Part shown: positions 45,801 through 58,221 of the stretch, piece after piece | Layout of the letters: the number at the start of each line of letters is the position of its first letter | Numbering within the stretch: the stretch's first letter is position 1 | NCBI RefSeq assembly: GCF_003324165.1 | Contig: NW_025407837.1 | Span: forward strand, 652,357-716,356 | Origin: Naegleria lovaniensis | Lineage: Eukaryota > Heterolobosea > Eutetramitea > Acrasida > Naegleriidae | Reading direction: 5' to 3' | DNA length: 64,000 nt | Notes under the pieces: generated by a model | What the model saw: only the letters and a program-made list of their open reading frames with translations | Databases searched by the model: none | Told to the model about the DNA's origin: nothing | Made by a program: the position numbers and the translations under genes

Positions 45801-48433
45801 TACTATTCGTTCAACAAAAGGTCTTTTGTAACATTCCACAGAACACTGTCGAAATGATCTCTCTCACCAAAGTTATTGAATGTCAAATGTTGGCTTGGCA
45901 AAAATTTTGCACTCTATTTCGAGATTCCATGCGAATTATTGACTCATGTTTCTCTTTGATGAGTACTTCTTCAGAAGATGATCATCAGTCACGATTTGCC
46001 CATACGTCCGCCGAAATCATCCAAAAACGAAAATCTCAAGCACAACAGTTAAAAAACTATCTCGCTAAACATGTCTCTGACGGTCAACGAAGCACATCAG
46101 AGTCTAGCTTAACGAGCAAAGCTGTGAAGCCAGAATTTGTGACATGTTTGATGAAGCTGATCTTTTTTCCATTTGATTTGTTGGGATCCTTTCCTAAGTC
46201 TACATCTGGGCAACAAAATCAAGAACAATTACCCAATGATATGAAAGATGTTACAAATTTACATTTCACCATAATGAACGATTTATTTTCAAATGATGGT
46301 AAATTACTCCACACCCTCAAAGATGTAGTTTTGCTGTATGGAAGTATTTATTCCTCAAGCAATTTACCTCCGTTCAATTACATTAGCAAACATTTGAAAA
46401 CAACACTTACTCATGCTCATTTGCAACATATTTGCGAGGATTTATCTGATAAGCTTCAATATCAATATGTTTGCATTTTGAGCAATTTGAATGCTGACAT
46501 GAATGATGGAATGATATCCTCTTCATTTACTAGTATGAGAAATTGGTTTTTGTATGGAACCAAGATACTTTCATTGATATGTACATTATGTCACGAATCT
46601 CAACGATTTAAAGGTTCGATTTTAACATCATCTTCAGGAAAAACGGCAGTACATACTTTGCAAAATTTGCTTAAACACTTTGTTTGGATGATATTTGACT
46701 ATAGAAGGCAACAGCAATATACTCCTCAAACTGAACCACTGTTTTCAAATGTAGTGCAATTAATGACAGAGCTGAAGAAATTACTGTCACTCTCACGGAG
46801 CATGCAGCACGCGCTTCAATTTGCAATTGAATACTCTGAAGAAATTCTTTTCGATAAGGACTTTACAAATTTATTTGAATTTAAAGGAGCAATGAAATCC
46901 AAGTCAATGCCTTATTCAACTGATGAAATGCTGCAGTTTGCATCTCTCTGTGAAAATATTTGGGAGTGTGTATTTTCTCAGTTGTCCAAATGGGCCACTC
47001 AGGACAGTGTCAAATTTGATCAAATTTTATTGAATCAAATGGAAAATATCTTTATTTTAGGAATGAATGGTCAACGTAATTCCAAGTTGAGAAAGGTTAC
47101 CATTCAATTTTGGAGAAATACTTTTGCAAAAAGCTCGTGTACTTTATCATTATCACAAACCTTGAAAGAAACGTTTTTGAATTTACTGAAATTAAGGGAA
47201 ATCAATATGGAAGAATTAATGTTTCCTCTTCCTCAAAACACACAAAATACCACCATGCCACTGATTGAAGATGTTCCTACTTCAAAAATTGTTTCACATG
47301 GACTTGACGATAAAAAACCAAATGATGACAATTCCACAGATTTGAAGAAACGAAAACGAGGAGTTGATGCAGGTGTCGTCAGCAGTCACTCTTCATCAAT
47401 GAAACAAAACCAAGCAATCAAAGAGGACTCACAGAAAACTAAAAAGGTTAAACTTACTAAATCACAAAAAGAAAAGTTCAGAGAACGGAAAGAAACACGA
47501 TTGGTAGTTCCCGAGATGAATCCAAGTTTACTATCTTCGTCCATGCTCTCAACAAGTGACATGAGTGATGATGATGATTATGATGACAATACTCCTCCAA
47601 TGAACATCACGTTCAACAAGGCAGAACAATCCACAAACCTTGTAAACATTAGTGACATTGTTGCTGATCATCCAAAAAACAACATTTCCAATTTAGATGA
47701 CAGTTCATTATTGGATATTAAGAAAGATATTGTTCGAATGACACCCGTTAAATCAAACAACAACAAGAATTCTGTTATCGATTTGATTACGCCAGATTAT
47801 TTGCAAAGACCACCAGCACCTGCTTTGCAATTATCACCCATTCGACTCGAAGAAGATGAAGAAAAGAAAAACACGAGTTCATCAGTGGAAGATTTGTTTG
47901 CCAAGTTGGAATCTGGTTGCACTCCACAAAGCAACAAGATGAAGGTATCGAATGAGTCGCTTTCAATTTCCTTCACGGTAGCTTCAGAACCAATCATTCA
48001 AAAACAGCAACCCTCTACAAATGATGAAGATAAGTCTACAACAGTATCTCCCTCCACAACTTGTACAAGAAATTATCAAGATGATAATACTCAAATTACA
48101 CCAATTCTTAAAAAGAGTCCAACAAATCACACTGAACCACTTTCATTATATCACGAAGCAACTGGAGGAATTGTGAAAAAACATGTTCGATTTGAATCTT
48201 TACAAGACTCGAATGAAACGAATGAACATCATTCTCCACCTCCTCCTCCAACGAGTAATGTTCGAAACGAATATTTATCAACAACAAGCTCAACATTTAT
48301 GAAGCAATTGGAATTGTTACACGACATGATTTCAACACACAAAACTTGCATTGGATTGAATAGAGAGGAAAGGAAATTAGCCATTCAAAAAGTATATTCC
48401 ATGTTAGGATGTTTGTTACAAGAAGATGAATAA
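42863..48433 (+). CDS. RIF1: RIF1-like HEAT-repeat protein with PP1-docking motif, five exons
   Basis: Exons are 42863-43107, 43204-43644, 43719-43997, 44081-45698 and 45770-48433. Introns of 96, 74, 83 and 71 bp all have GTAGGT/GTATGT/GTAAGT donors and matched phases; the product is 1748 residues. The first about 1100 residues are HEAT-like helices with the RIF1 N-terminal flavour (ALKAWGLIVYFLGKNLA, then FCECIDYAWSMLIQTF and GRLSLIMKPLFAGLKVL). The tail is disordered and basic/acidic, with KHVRFES near residue 1665 as an RVxF PP1 site. The last about 40 residues are helical. RIF1 recruits PP1 to control replication timing and limits telomere elongation and resection. Orthology is likely but needs a profile search. 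Confidence 0.7.
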
Positions 48434-48558
48434 TCAACTACGAGAAAAACATTGATGAATGATCAACCACGAGGAAAACACACAATGTGATTGTGGTTGG
48501 GATAAACACAATGTGATCGTTATGATTGAGATAAACACAATAATATCCACACCACATG

Positions 48559-50834
48559 TTATTGTCTTGGTTCTCGTTTTAGAGATAATTCATAAAGGTA
48601 GTCCTCGTTGAAGGCAGCACTGAAATGGATGGCATTGAGTTTTGTTGACAATTCACCACGTGTAGGAAGATTATAAGGAGTTTTTTGGTACTTTTGAATT
48701 TTCTTAATGACCGATGCTAATTGTCTTCTCTTGAAAAAGTTAATTTTGGTACCATCTTTCATGTCACAATTTCCTTCTTCACAAAATGTTAAATCCGACA
48801 GAAAAACACCGATATAAGGCAAACTTGGTAGATGAGTGTGTTTCATACATTCTCGCAATGCCTTGAAATTTGACTCGTGAGAAACCAGCTTTGAAAGCTC
48901 TTCGAATTGCTGTCGTTTCTTTTCTGTAACCAATTCCCAAGATTTTTTCAATCTAAAGACACTATTCGAGTTGAGTGCCATCATGATTCCTTTAAGTGTG
49001 TTAAAGTTGTTCAAATTCCTCAGTTCTTGAGCAATGTTAATAAATTTTTGAATGACGTTGGCTCGTTCTTTGGCATTTTCTGGATTAAGAATATGCAACG
49101 AAACAAAGGTTACCATGTGGTTTGTTTTTTGAATTTGAGCGTAAATGTTGGGAGCCATTTTTCGTTGGTTCTCTTTTGACCAAGATTGGTTGAGACATTC
49201 CTTCAAGTCCAAAATGTAGATAAGCAGATTAAACCTCAGCTTTTTCAACTTACCTTTGGCTGGATTCTATTGAAAATTTCCATCTCAATCATGGTCAAAT
49301 GCTTGGCAATTTCAGATGCCTTCTCTATAAGAGGGTTGTCCTCCAACAATTGTTTGGAAATGCTCGAAAACGCTTCTGATTCTGATTTTGAAGTAAAGTT
49401 GAAAATAGATGAGATTTTGTTTGTCTTTTTTTGTTTAGGAGATGTCTCCTCGGCGTATTGTCTTTTGAGTAATTCTACTTGTCGTTGTTGCCTCTCGAAT
49501 TGTTGAATCGTGAATGTATTTCTTTCCTTTCTCTTGTTGTTCCATGATGATCTAATTATTTGCGCTGCTTTTTCCATCTTGGTATTCTCGATCAGTAAAA
49601 TGAATTTGTCCATTTTGTGTTGAAGTACGGGTTCAGATCGAAAATTGTAAAAATGTTTGTCAATCCAAAAGAATACAATATTGCAAATTTTCAATCTCAC
49701 ATCATACAATTGTGGTTTCCATGTCGAGTGAAAATTATATCGAATATTGAGATTGGGAGGAGGTGCTGTATTGTATCGTGTCATGAGATAGTCCAATAAA
49801 TCTTCCGATGTTGTAAATGATTTGTAAGTCAATAAAAATGTAAAGACAAAATTATTGTCATGTTCTTCAGGATCAGTCAAGTGTTGAAATAACTTTTGTA
49901 ATGTAGCAAAATTGACCTCTTGAGTCAATCCATTACTAAATTCAATAAATTCACAAGTATTCTTAATTGGAACATGGGGTGTCAATCCTGATAATGGTTC
50001 GTCATAATACTCTTCGACACTATCTGTTGTATCATTTAAATGTTTTTGAATGTCATCCAATATTTTCTTTTTGTCACTCTCTGAAAAGAAAGGTGGTTCA
50101 ATAATATTCTTAATTTGATCAATCCATAACTGTCTCAAGTGACTTTCATTGGTCATGAACACTTGAGCATTATCTCCTTTAAAATCCTGCAAACAGAATG
50201 CATTTTGAAATTCTCCAGAGTTTGGAATGGCTCTCACTGTGATATCATCATGAAATTTTACAATTTTATAAAGTGGAGGTGAGGATGGTATTTGTAGAGC
50301 CAAAGGTTGTGAAATTGTGTTAGGAGTGTTTGTTTCAAGTGTCAGTTGTTGTGTCAAACTTCCACTCAAACTATTCACCAAACAACTACTACTCAAACTC
50401 TCACTCAATGCAAACACCTCATAGGTGTTATTACTTTTTGCAATCAACACCAATGCATGACTAAACAAATATCCCTCATATTCCACCTGTAAATTTCCTT
50501 CTATCAAATGTGTCAAAGTACTCGGACCAAATATGAAACGTAATTCACTCTCGTTTTCATGAATAGCTTTGGCGTGTAGACAAAAATCATCAAATTTGGA
50601 ATTAATATCTTTGAGAATTTGTTCGGTTTTCGGATCTAGAAATTGTTGTGAAATTTGTTGGAGTGAACCATTCATCATCACCTGAGATGTTGTGGTGTCA
50701 TCCTCATCACGGTATTCCGATGATGAAGTGGTTGAAGTATTGAGAGTGAAGGATTGAGAGGAGAGAATTGAGAGAGGGGAGTGGATGGCAGCATCTCCAT
50801 TGTTCAACATGTTGATCGAGGATGCTCTTCGCAT
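48559..50834 (-). CDS. RasGEF (CDC25-homology) protein with PH-like domain, two exons
   Basis: Exon 1 is 50834-49254 and exon 2 is 49200-48559. The 53-bp intron runs GTAAGT to TTGAAG, phase 0, joining IQPK to ECLNQSW; 740 residues. After a Ser/Thr-rich start, residues about 95-245 look like a PH domain (YEGYLFSHALVLIAK, closing helix with RQLWIDQIKNII). The RasGEF N-terminal motif is near 285-420 (FVFTFLLTYKSFTTSEDLLD). The catalytic CDC25 domain spans about 495-735, with MAPNIYAQIQKTNHMVTFVS, FNTLKGIMMALNSNSVFRL and LPSLPYIGVFLSDLTF. It exchanges GDP for GTP on Ras-family GTPases, probably at membranes. Confidence 0.92.
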
Positions 50835-51077
50835 TTTTTCTTTGTTCTGTCAAATGTCATTGTGATCATTTTCTCGAAACAATTTAGCAAGACCTAAAGG
50901 TGATACTGAGACCGGTTGAAAAAAATGACGTGAGTGGGTTTTACGTTTTAAAGTCCATTGGTTAGAATTATCAAACCACACAACCCAAATTAACACATTT
51001 CAAAACGGTTCAACAACTCAATTCTGATTGGATTGGAGAGACAAGAATTTACAGTGCTCCCCATTAAAAAATTTCTC

Positions 51078-54000
51078 ATGTCCACCATGAAAAGAACAGG
51101 CCTCAGTCGCATGTTGCAAGGATTAAATTCCCATAGCAACACAACATCGAGCATCATCAATAGCAATCGTTTCAATGTTTTTAATTCTTCTTCAACAATG
51201 AAAGCAAACACCTTATTTTTTAATTCGATGCTGAAACATGTTCCGAAGAACAATAACAAATGGTTGAATTGTCCAATAATAACAGCAGCTGAAACAATTG
51301 GCCAAATACGTTCCTACACCACCACAAATTGGTATAAGGAAATCGATACTCTAACACTGTCATCCTCCGAGCCAATCACTCTCAATTTTACTGATTACGA
51401 GAGTTGGAACGCGCAACAAGTAGCATCAGTGTTCACTTCTCCTAAATCATTGGGTGGTGCTGGTTTGTCGGTTGATGATGTGAAGCCTTTGTATGAGGCT
51501 GGTTTTAAAGGCTCATCACTCCACAACATTGTTGAGAATACCAAGAGGGATGGGGTACCGTATGCTGTTGATCAACTTCAAAGTACTTTTTACAAGAGTA
51601 GCGCTCCTCAACTCTCCGAAGTACTTGTAAAACTGTTGTATTTTGGGTGCTCGATCAATTAATGACCAGACAATATTCACTATGGCAATTGGAGCCAGTG
51701 AGCACAAAAATCAAACAAAAATTGTGCGAACCAATTGCAAAAGGAGGTGCTGATTTGAGTCTGGATCAAGTTTCTTCATTAGATGGCAAAACTCTTTACT
51801 CCATTGCAAAAGATGTAGTCTCTTCCAATGGTGAATCATCTGGGGTCATTAGAAATCTTGATATGAATTTGGTTACAACAATTGCTCAGTGGGTCAACCA
51901 ATTTCTACTACAAAACAATATAATTCAAATTGAACTTCGGAATTTCGACGTTCTTGCTGAATATATTAACCACAAAATTTCTTCCATTTTCGAACATTCT
52001 ATAGCTACATGGAAAAATAAGACATTGAAAGAAGAGAAACGTCAAAAAGAAATTTTACAAGACTTGTATAAATCTCCTCTCCTTCCAGACCACCTTAACG
52101 GGTTCCAAGAACATGATTTTAAGAAATGGACTTCACATTGGGACTCTAAACGAATTCCAGAAAACAAAGGAGAAGAACTCAGAAAATTGCTATCAACAGA
52201 CGCACCGGTTGGGCGAGGTCATGACTATGGTTACTCGCTTCTTTGCTTTTTAGATTTGACAACATCAGGGAAAACTTATACAATTTTCAATTTGGCTAAT
52301 TCAACGCCAACTGAAAAGATGTATCAAAAGTTTTTTGTGTTGTACGTGACCTATAAATCAAGGATATTCGATGCATTGGCGTACACTCAACGTGCTCATG
52401 TATGCTCACCAGAAGAAGCTGTTTCTTTTCTGGCCTTAGCGAGTCATATAGTCATGAAACATCTTGCAACTCGTCATCCAAACATTACATCCTTAGAATT
52501 TCTTCAGTAAGTATAAATTATAACAATATTAATTGAACCACTCAAACCTCGAAGATTTATGAGAGATGGAGGAGAAGAATTGATTGTTGATATTTTTAAT
52601 GTATTACTTCAGACAAAACCAACATTTGATTCTCAAAGACAAAACGTAAAATACACAGACGAACTACGGGACCTTGGAATTAAGGTTGTTTTTGCTTTTG
52701 ATGAAGCGAGTAAGCTATTGAAATTGCACCAAACACTGTACCGTTAAGTGATAGCCATAAGAAAAGCTTGTTCCATGCTGTTTACAAGACAATTCACAAA
52801 TTCAATAATTTGGTCTTTTTAGGGACAACCTACAACATTACCAATGCATCTATTAACATCACAGGCGATGGAAGAGAGTTTGTTAGAACTATTACTGGTA
52901 CTTTGGATCCATGGTTTTTCGGGAATGTCAAGGAAATGTTGTTTCACAAATTCAATTTAGAAACTTGGGTGAAACAATATCCCAAACTCTTTGATATGAT
53001 ATGCTATTTGTTAGCAGGATCTCCTGACAAGGTTTCATTATTTCATAGACATTTACTCGAATCTAACAAAGAGTCTGTAACTGAAAAATTAATGGACAGC
53101 TTAGATCAGGTTGTTATGAGTTACAGGGAGCTGATGAAAGACCGTGTGACAAAGTTTTTAGACGATTCTTCTCTTGTCGATAGATTTGATGTGTTACTGA
53201 CATTAATTTTTGGACAGGGATTGGTTTTCCGGTCTGAAAATGTTCAGAATAATTGTAAATTTGTCTCTGCCCTTATTGAAAAAACCATTGCTCCTGTTGT
53301 CAAGGTTGGACAGAAAAAGCAAATATTTGAAATTATTGATCCAATTGCTTTTGCAACATATTTTACTCATATTTTTGAGAATAATAGACAACTAGTTTGG
53401 AATTTTCTTAAAGAAATGATTTGCGTACAAAATGGCAAACCTGCCCTTGGAGATGGCTTTGAAGCGTTTATTGTGTTGTTATTACTTGAAGAAAGCGAGA
53501 GGTTACAAAAGTCCCAGCTACCAATGACACAAAGTCCACTCTTTTCAAAGCTAAAGGGAATTGGAGATTTCGATAATTACTATCTTGACCTAAAGACATT
53601 CATTAAGAACAAGGTACAAAGTTCTTTAGCCCAAGACACAGGTATACCAGGAGCGTGGTTTTCTTTACTTAATGAAGAATATTTGAGCAGCAATTGGCTA
53701 TCAACAGCTATTGTTAAACCAAACAATCAAATGAGACCAGATGGAATATTTTTTTTAAAAAGAGGTGAATTAACAAAGCACTCAATTTGCTCACTCTATG
53801 CTTGCACGTTAGTTGCAGATCCTGTTTCAGATGTAACACAACCAAACAAAGCCATTCATAGCTTCATGATAACAGATCCCAAAAATATTGGAACAACAAA
53901 AAAAGGAGACACCTTTTTGGAAGGGTTAAAAATCGATACACAAGACAATCTAAAACATCTTAACATGGAAGATATGTCTTGCTGGGTTTTGGGTTTGGTT

Positions 54001-54221
54001 TATTCTGCCAACATTTTGCCCGATTATTGGGTTCAAAAAATTAAAGTAATCTTTATTCAAGTCTTCTACACTTTCCAACTCTCTTGTAGGAAAAATGCGT
54101 CGGCACTCAAAAAAATTTTCAAATCGCTCGGAGGTGGTCCCTCAAGGACTCACTCAAGGACAGCAACCAATTCAGCATTTTTGGTAACTCTGAGTGGATA
54201 CCTAGTGATGATGACTCGTGA
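51078..54221 (+). CDS. Crinkler-like P-loop ATPase with nuclease-like C-terminal domain
   Basis: Exons are 51078-52506, 52555-54045 and 54090-54221 (introns of 48 and 44 bp; the last acceptor is a clear pyrimidine tract, CTCTCTTGTAG). Two single-base losses, near 51641-51647 (TTTTGGG) and near 52712, shift the frame; allowing for both gives about 1017 residues. The N-terminus (MSTMKRTGLSRMLQ) resembles a mitochondrial presequence. Two related helical repeats follow (GGAGLSVDDVKPLYEAGFKG and GGADLSLDQVSSLDGKTL). Then come a Walker A-like TTSGKTYTI near 397, Walker B VVFAFDEASK near 525, GTTYNIT near 566, and a C-terminal part with GDGFEAF and MRPDGIFFL, possibly PD-(D/E)xK-like. Crinkler-type ATPase/nuclease proteins are known in many eukaryotes. 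The role here is unknown. Confidence 0.65.
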
Positions 54222-54410
54222 ATGAAGGATCATTTCAAACTCTCTTGGGTGGGTGATGCTGTGAGAGCTTCCAACTGACACTTGTTATGATGAGGATGAT
54301 GACGGTTGCATTTGATGTTGAGGTATTTTTTTCAGAGAAATTTTTAAAAAATCTTGGTCAACCAAAGTGTGTGTTTTACAATGAGAGCCGTTCGCACCAC
54401 ATTCCTTACG
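54222..54410. other. start of gene-free subtelomere
   Basis: No convincing gene is seen from here to the telomere. Open frames are short, lack introns with good phases and have non-protein-like composition. Confidence 0.6.
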
Positions 54411-54605
54411 TTGGATTGCAAGATGCCGAAGGCAGCTGCAATTCAATGAATTGATTCCAACGTCCTTTTTACGAATTGCAAGATGCCGAAGGCATCTGCA
54501 CCCTCTCAAATTGATGATTATTCCTTTTGACGAATTGCAAGATGTCGAAGACATCTTCACTCTCTCGCAGTGATAATTTTGCGTGGTCCATTCAATTGCT
54601 AGATG
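54411..54605. repeat. about 60-bp tandem repeat carrying a conserved hairpin
   Basis: ATTGCAAGATGCCGAAGGCA-like units begin at 54415, 54475 and 54534, with a decayed fourth at 54595; periods are 60, 59 and 61. Each of the first three centres on a hairpin with a GAA loop. Arms are GATGCC/GGCAGC (one mismatch), GATGCC/GGCATC and GATGTC/GACATC, so copies 2 and 3 differ by a paired change. On the minus strand the repeat can be read as a CLRHLAI-containing 20-residue unit, a possible relic of an LRR-like gene. Confidence 0.75.
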
Positions 54606-55159
54606 GTGATGTTGAATTTTATCCAAACACCTCGTTTTATTGGAAGAGGGTTATGACGTTGGAGTGCATCTCTCGTTCATGGTCTTGTTCTGATTTGCTT
54701 GTTGCAGTGAAGTAGTGGGTGGATGTTTGAAGGCAGAGATGATTTCATCAAAAAATGCCTCGTTCCCACTTCTCTACAACTATCATCATCAATGATTGAT
54801 TCATCCATCTTTCAATTTCATACCTCGGAATTGAAGGCACTCCATCCACAGATCATCATCCATGAATTGTATTCATTATCAAGTGTTTGGAATGAATGTT
54901 TCTTGAAATTGAAACTGAATGATCAAATTTTGAGTGCTGATCAAGTCTGAACTCGACATTCACTTGACAAGAGTATCACTCCAACGAGTTGTGGTGATCA
55001 TACCGTCCACAATAACAACAATGATCATGATTGGAGTCATTGATGGAGTTAATTCATTGAATGGGAGTTGTTCGGAAGTTCCGAAGGTGATCCCTATGGT
55101 GATACGGTCAAATGAGATCGGCATACCTACTTGACAGATTCTTCAACAACTTGATAGGA
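54606..55159. other. subtelomeric sequence without recognised features
   Basis: Rich in TGATGA and CATCATC runs. The open frames at 54723-54950 and 54934-55134 are short and unconvincing. Confidence 0.4.
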
Positions 55160-55600
55160 TTATTGTGCTCGATGAGTATGATACATTCATGCTAGTTGTG
55201 CTCACTGAATCATCATGTTTGCACAGTAGTCTCCCACCGATGCAATGAAATTTTCTTTTTCACATCACTGTTCAACAGAGGATGACACTTTTCTGATTGT
55301 AATAATATTTTATGATAGTGCATGGTATGATGATGATATACTGTAATTTGTGGGAATTATTAATTTGAGTGGATTTTAATGTCAACCACCTGAGAATACG
55401 AAGAATAATTTTATTAATAATTTTTATATTATTTACGGAAGAGTGAAATCAATGGTATATTATGATAGAAGACATTACGAGGAGTATATTGATATGAATT
55501 TTATGGATTGAATATGAAAGAGTTGAGCATGGTTGAGCACCTGAGATGACATTGTTGGTGAGGACAATTCGGAGAAGATCTCTCTCATTTCATGTGCATG
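55160..55600. repeat. old, diverged copy of the 1.1-kb subtelomeric repeat
   Basis: It shares ordered islands with the two better copies: GATGAGTATGA, CTCACTGAATCATCA, TTTTCTTTTTCACAT, TTATGATAGT, AATTTGTGG and GAGCACCTGAGA. Spacing is altered by indels, so alignment is by eye only. Confidence 0.5.
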
Positions 55601-56086
55601 TACAGTGTTTTTTCAATAAATATACATGTATTTATGATGATGATCATGTTTATGTTGTTTGTTTGAGGAATGATTCAATATTCATGGAGTATGACCCTCA
55701 TGGAGGAGGATCTTTGTCAATTTTCTTCGACATTGCTGCGAAAAATGAAATTCAATAGAAAAGTCCAGCGAAAATGAGAAATATGTTTCGTTCACAACCA
55801 ATGTACAATATTAAAGAATGAAACTTTCAGAATTGAAGTTTTTCAGTCAATTGTATCTAATTATTATGTTGAACCGTGTTGTACAATGTTGGATGACTCG
55901 ATCACATTGAATGTGAATATTCTTCTGTACAGTGCATTCATGAAGAGGAACACCATTTCAGCCATTGCTTGACTTTGAATTGATGATGTGTTGTTCGTGG
56001 TGAGTGTTGGTGTTTGTTCATTGTGGAGTATGGCTTGTTGAAAGACTGTTCATTTTTCTTTGACAAGTAGTTGTGAAGTTGATCGT

Positions 56087-56432
56087 GTGTGTCCGTGAGG
56101 GTGATGCTGCTTGGCATGATATTCTCCTGATACTTAAACGTAGAGTGTAAGTGTGTATGAGATCTTTGTAGAGTATTTGTATTGTTTGTGGCATGAACAG
56201 TGATGTACCTGTTGAATGAATCAGCTCCTATGTTTGAGAGTCGATTTTTCGCTGGAGGTGGAATATTTTTAAAAAATTTCAAAGTTCAAAACGATAGAAA
56301 AGTCAAGCCAAAACTTGAAGTGAGGCTCTATTTCGATAAATACTGATTGATATCATCTTTAATTTAAATATATTGTATAACTCACTGTGTGGAATATTGT
56401 TATTAGATTTAAATTGATGAGAATGACTTGTG
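56087..56432. repeat. subtelomeric repeat S, copy 1 (about 346 bp)
   Basis: From GTGTGTCCGTGAGGGTGATG to GACTTGTGA it matches 61051-61392 with scattered substitutions and small indels, in the same orientation. A shorter fragment of the same family lies at about 60865-60950. Confidence 0.85.
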
Positions 56433-57990
56433 AAAGAACCATGATCAGAGTGGAAGCAGTGAACATGACAATGTGTGTTGTAGTGAAGAGTACAACCATG
56501 AATTTGCTTAAAAAGCAATACTATGTGATGTCGAAGATGTCTACATGATGATGAATCGATTATGTGAGTTGTTCTGTAATATTTTTAAAGACGAAAGCGC
56601 TGTACCTATCACCTACTCAAAATCACGAAGAAATTTTTCAAGGGTGAAACGAACATTTGGAGATTTCTCCATGAATAGTTGCTATCAAGGAATGCAATCA
56701 GGAATACCCTTGTTTTTGATGTTGTAGAGCTGAACTAACAAGTTAATTTTTGTTGTTGACGTCAAAGATTACATGAGTTGTTGGATATTGTGAGATTTTT
56801 CAGAGGACGAAGACAACAAACGATTACGTTGAAGAACACCACAACGTGAAAATGATATGAATGCATCTACATGGTGAGGAGTTGTAAATGAAGAAAATTC
56901 TCGAACTGAAGTGATGGATCCATGAAACTGGAGGAGTGCTATCATTCTGAGAAAAATGTTATTGCAATACATGAAAATTTGAAAGTGCTTATTTTTGAGT
57001 TATTCTTCGATGTTGTGTCATATGGTGTGATTCTATGAGTTTATGAACAAGATTGACACAATTTACCGTTTCATTCATGAGGCTATTCCTCTTCGACTTG
57101 TTCAAAGAGAACCCTACACATGGTGGGAAACATTCTATGTGAATCTTGTCACCATATTCAACCTAATATCATGTAATAGTGTGTTGATGACATGGAACAA
57201 GTTGTGAGTAACTATATTTGAAAATACTCCAGATGTCAAAAGTGGTGAACACAACAATGAATCTCAAAATTCAGAAATTAAAAATCCTTGATACTGATAT
57301 ATGTTTGAGATGACTACAAGTTAGACATATTCTGTTAAATTGAATGCTTAACACATATTTTTTCATGAGATGGAGCTGACTCTGTCATTGTTACCTTAGT
57401 TGTGTAGGACATGACATGAGTTGTGAGTGATGATCAATGTCATTCTCTCAGTTGTATCTCATCATGGAGAGTAGATTGATATAAATTTTACCAGATGTAG
57501 TTTCAAAAAGTTTCATGATGTTGACTTGTATAAATTTTTAGCATAACGAGTTACTCAATGACATAAAGTATTTCAAAAATTTGTCAAAATTTGTCAGTGT
57601 TTATGAGACTGTGATGATGTCATGTTGATGTAATTTCAGGAGTCGTACATTGATATTACGAAAGTTATTTCTAAACACTGTTGTGTGAGTTCATGGTGGT
57701 GATGTCATCACGAGTGATATGAAAATTTTAAATAAATGACATATTCATGCATACAACACATAAATCTATTGATGATATGAATTGTAGGTGTTGATTTTAT
57801 TTGTTTGTGTGATGGTGTGAAACATTGTGAAAAAATTGTGATAATATATGTATATATTGATAATGAAGAGTGATGGTATCATGTAATTAACAATAACTGT
57901 ACTATGACATGAGTGTTACATGGTGGTAAAGTTTTATTCATTGTGTATTTATAGTTGTGGAGTAAATTGAAAAATGGTGATCTGAGTGAG
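56433..57990. other. subtelomeric sequence, no feature seen
   Basis: About 1.56 kb of AT-rich DNA with many TGA/ATG words. Frames at 56545-56727 and 56769-56972 (minus) are too short and uncorroborated to call. Confidence 0.4.
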
Positions 57991-58140
57991 TAAGGGTTAT
58001 AAAAAATAAACAAAGTCTAAGGTATTGAGGGTTCATAAAAAATGTTTAAGGAAATGAGGGTTGATTAAAATTTATTAAGAGTTTGAGGGTTATTTAATTT
58101 TATTAAGATTTTCATAACCTAGATAAGGGTTAATTAAAAA
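57991..58140. repeat. degenerate GGGTT-containing minisatellite
   Basis: Five units of the form (T)RAGGGTT followed by A/T-rich sequence have GGG at 57994, 58029, 58058, 58087 and 58127 (spacing 29-40 bp), directly before the internal telomere-junction copy. Confidence 0.6.
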
Positions 58141-58174
58141 AGATTAAGGATTTTTTAAAATTAACAAACCTTCT

Positions 58175-58221
58175 TGGTCTTAGTCTCTTTTCATGGGTTT
58201 GATGAAAATTCTTGGGTTTGG
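58175..58221 (+). repeat. internal copy of the telomere-junction sequence with telomere remnant
   Basis: TGGTCTTAGTCTCTTTTCAT, then GGGTTTGAT and CTTGGGTTTGG. The same TGGTCTTAGTCTCTTT-CATGGGTTTGAT block sits at 63506-63535, immediately before the terminal arrays. This looks like a former chromosome end now internal. Confidence 0.75.

Noticed and set aside
54285-54626. 113-codon minus-strand frame with CLRHLAI repeats
   Set aside because: Explained by the 60-bp tandem repeat, one period being 59 bp; kept only as a possible relic of an LRR-like gene.
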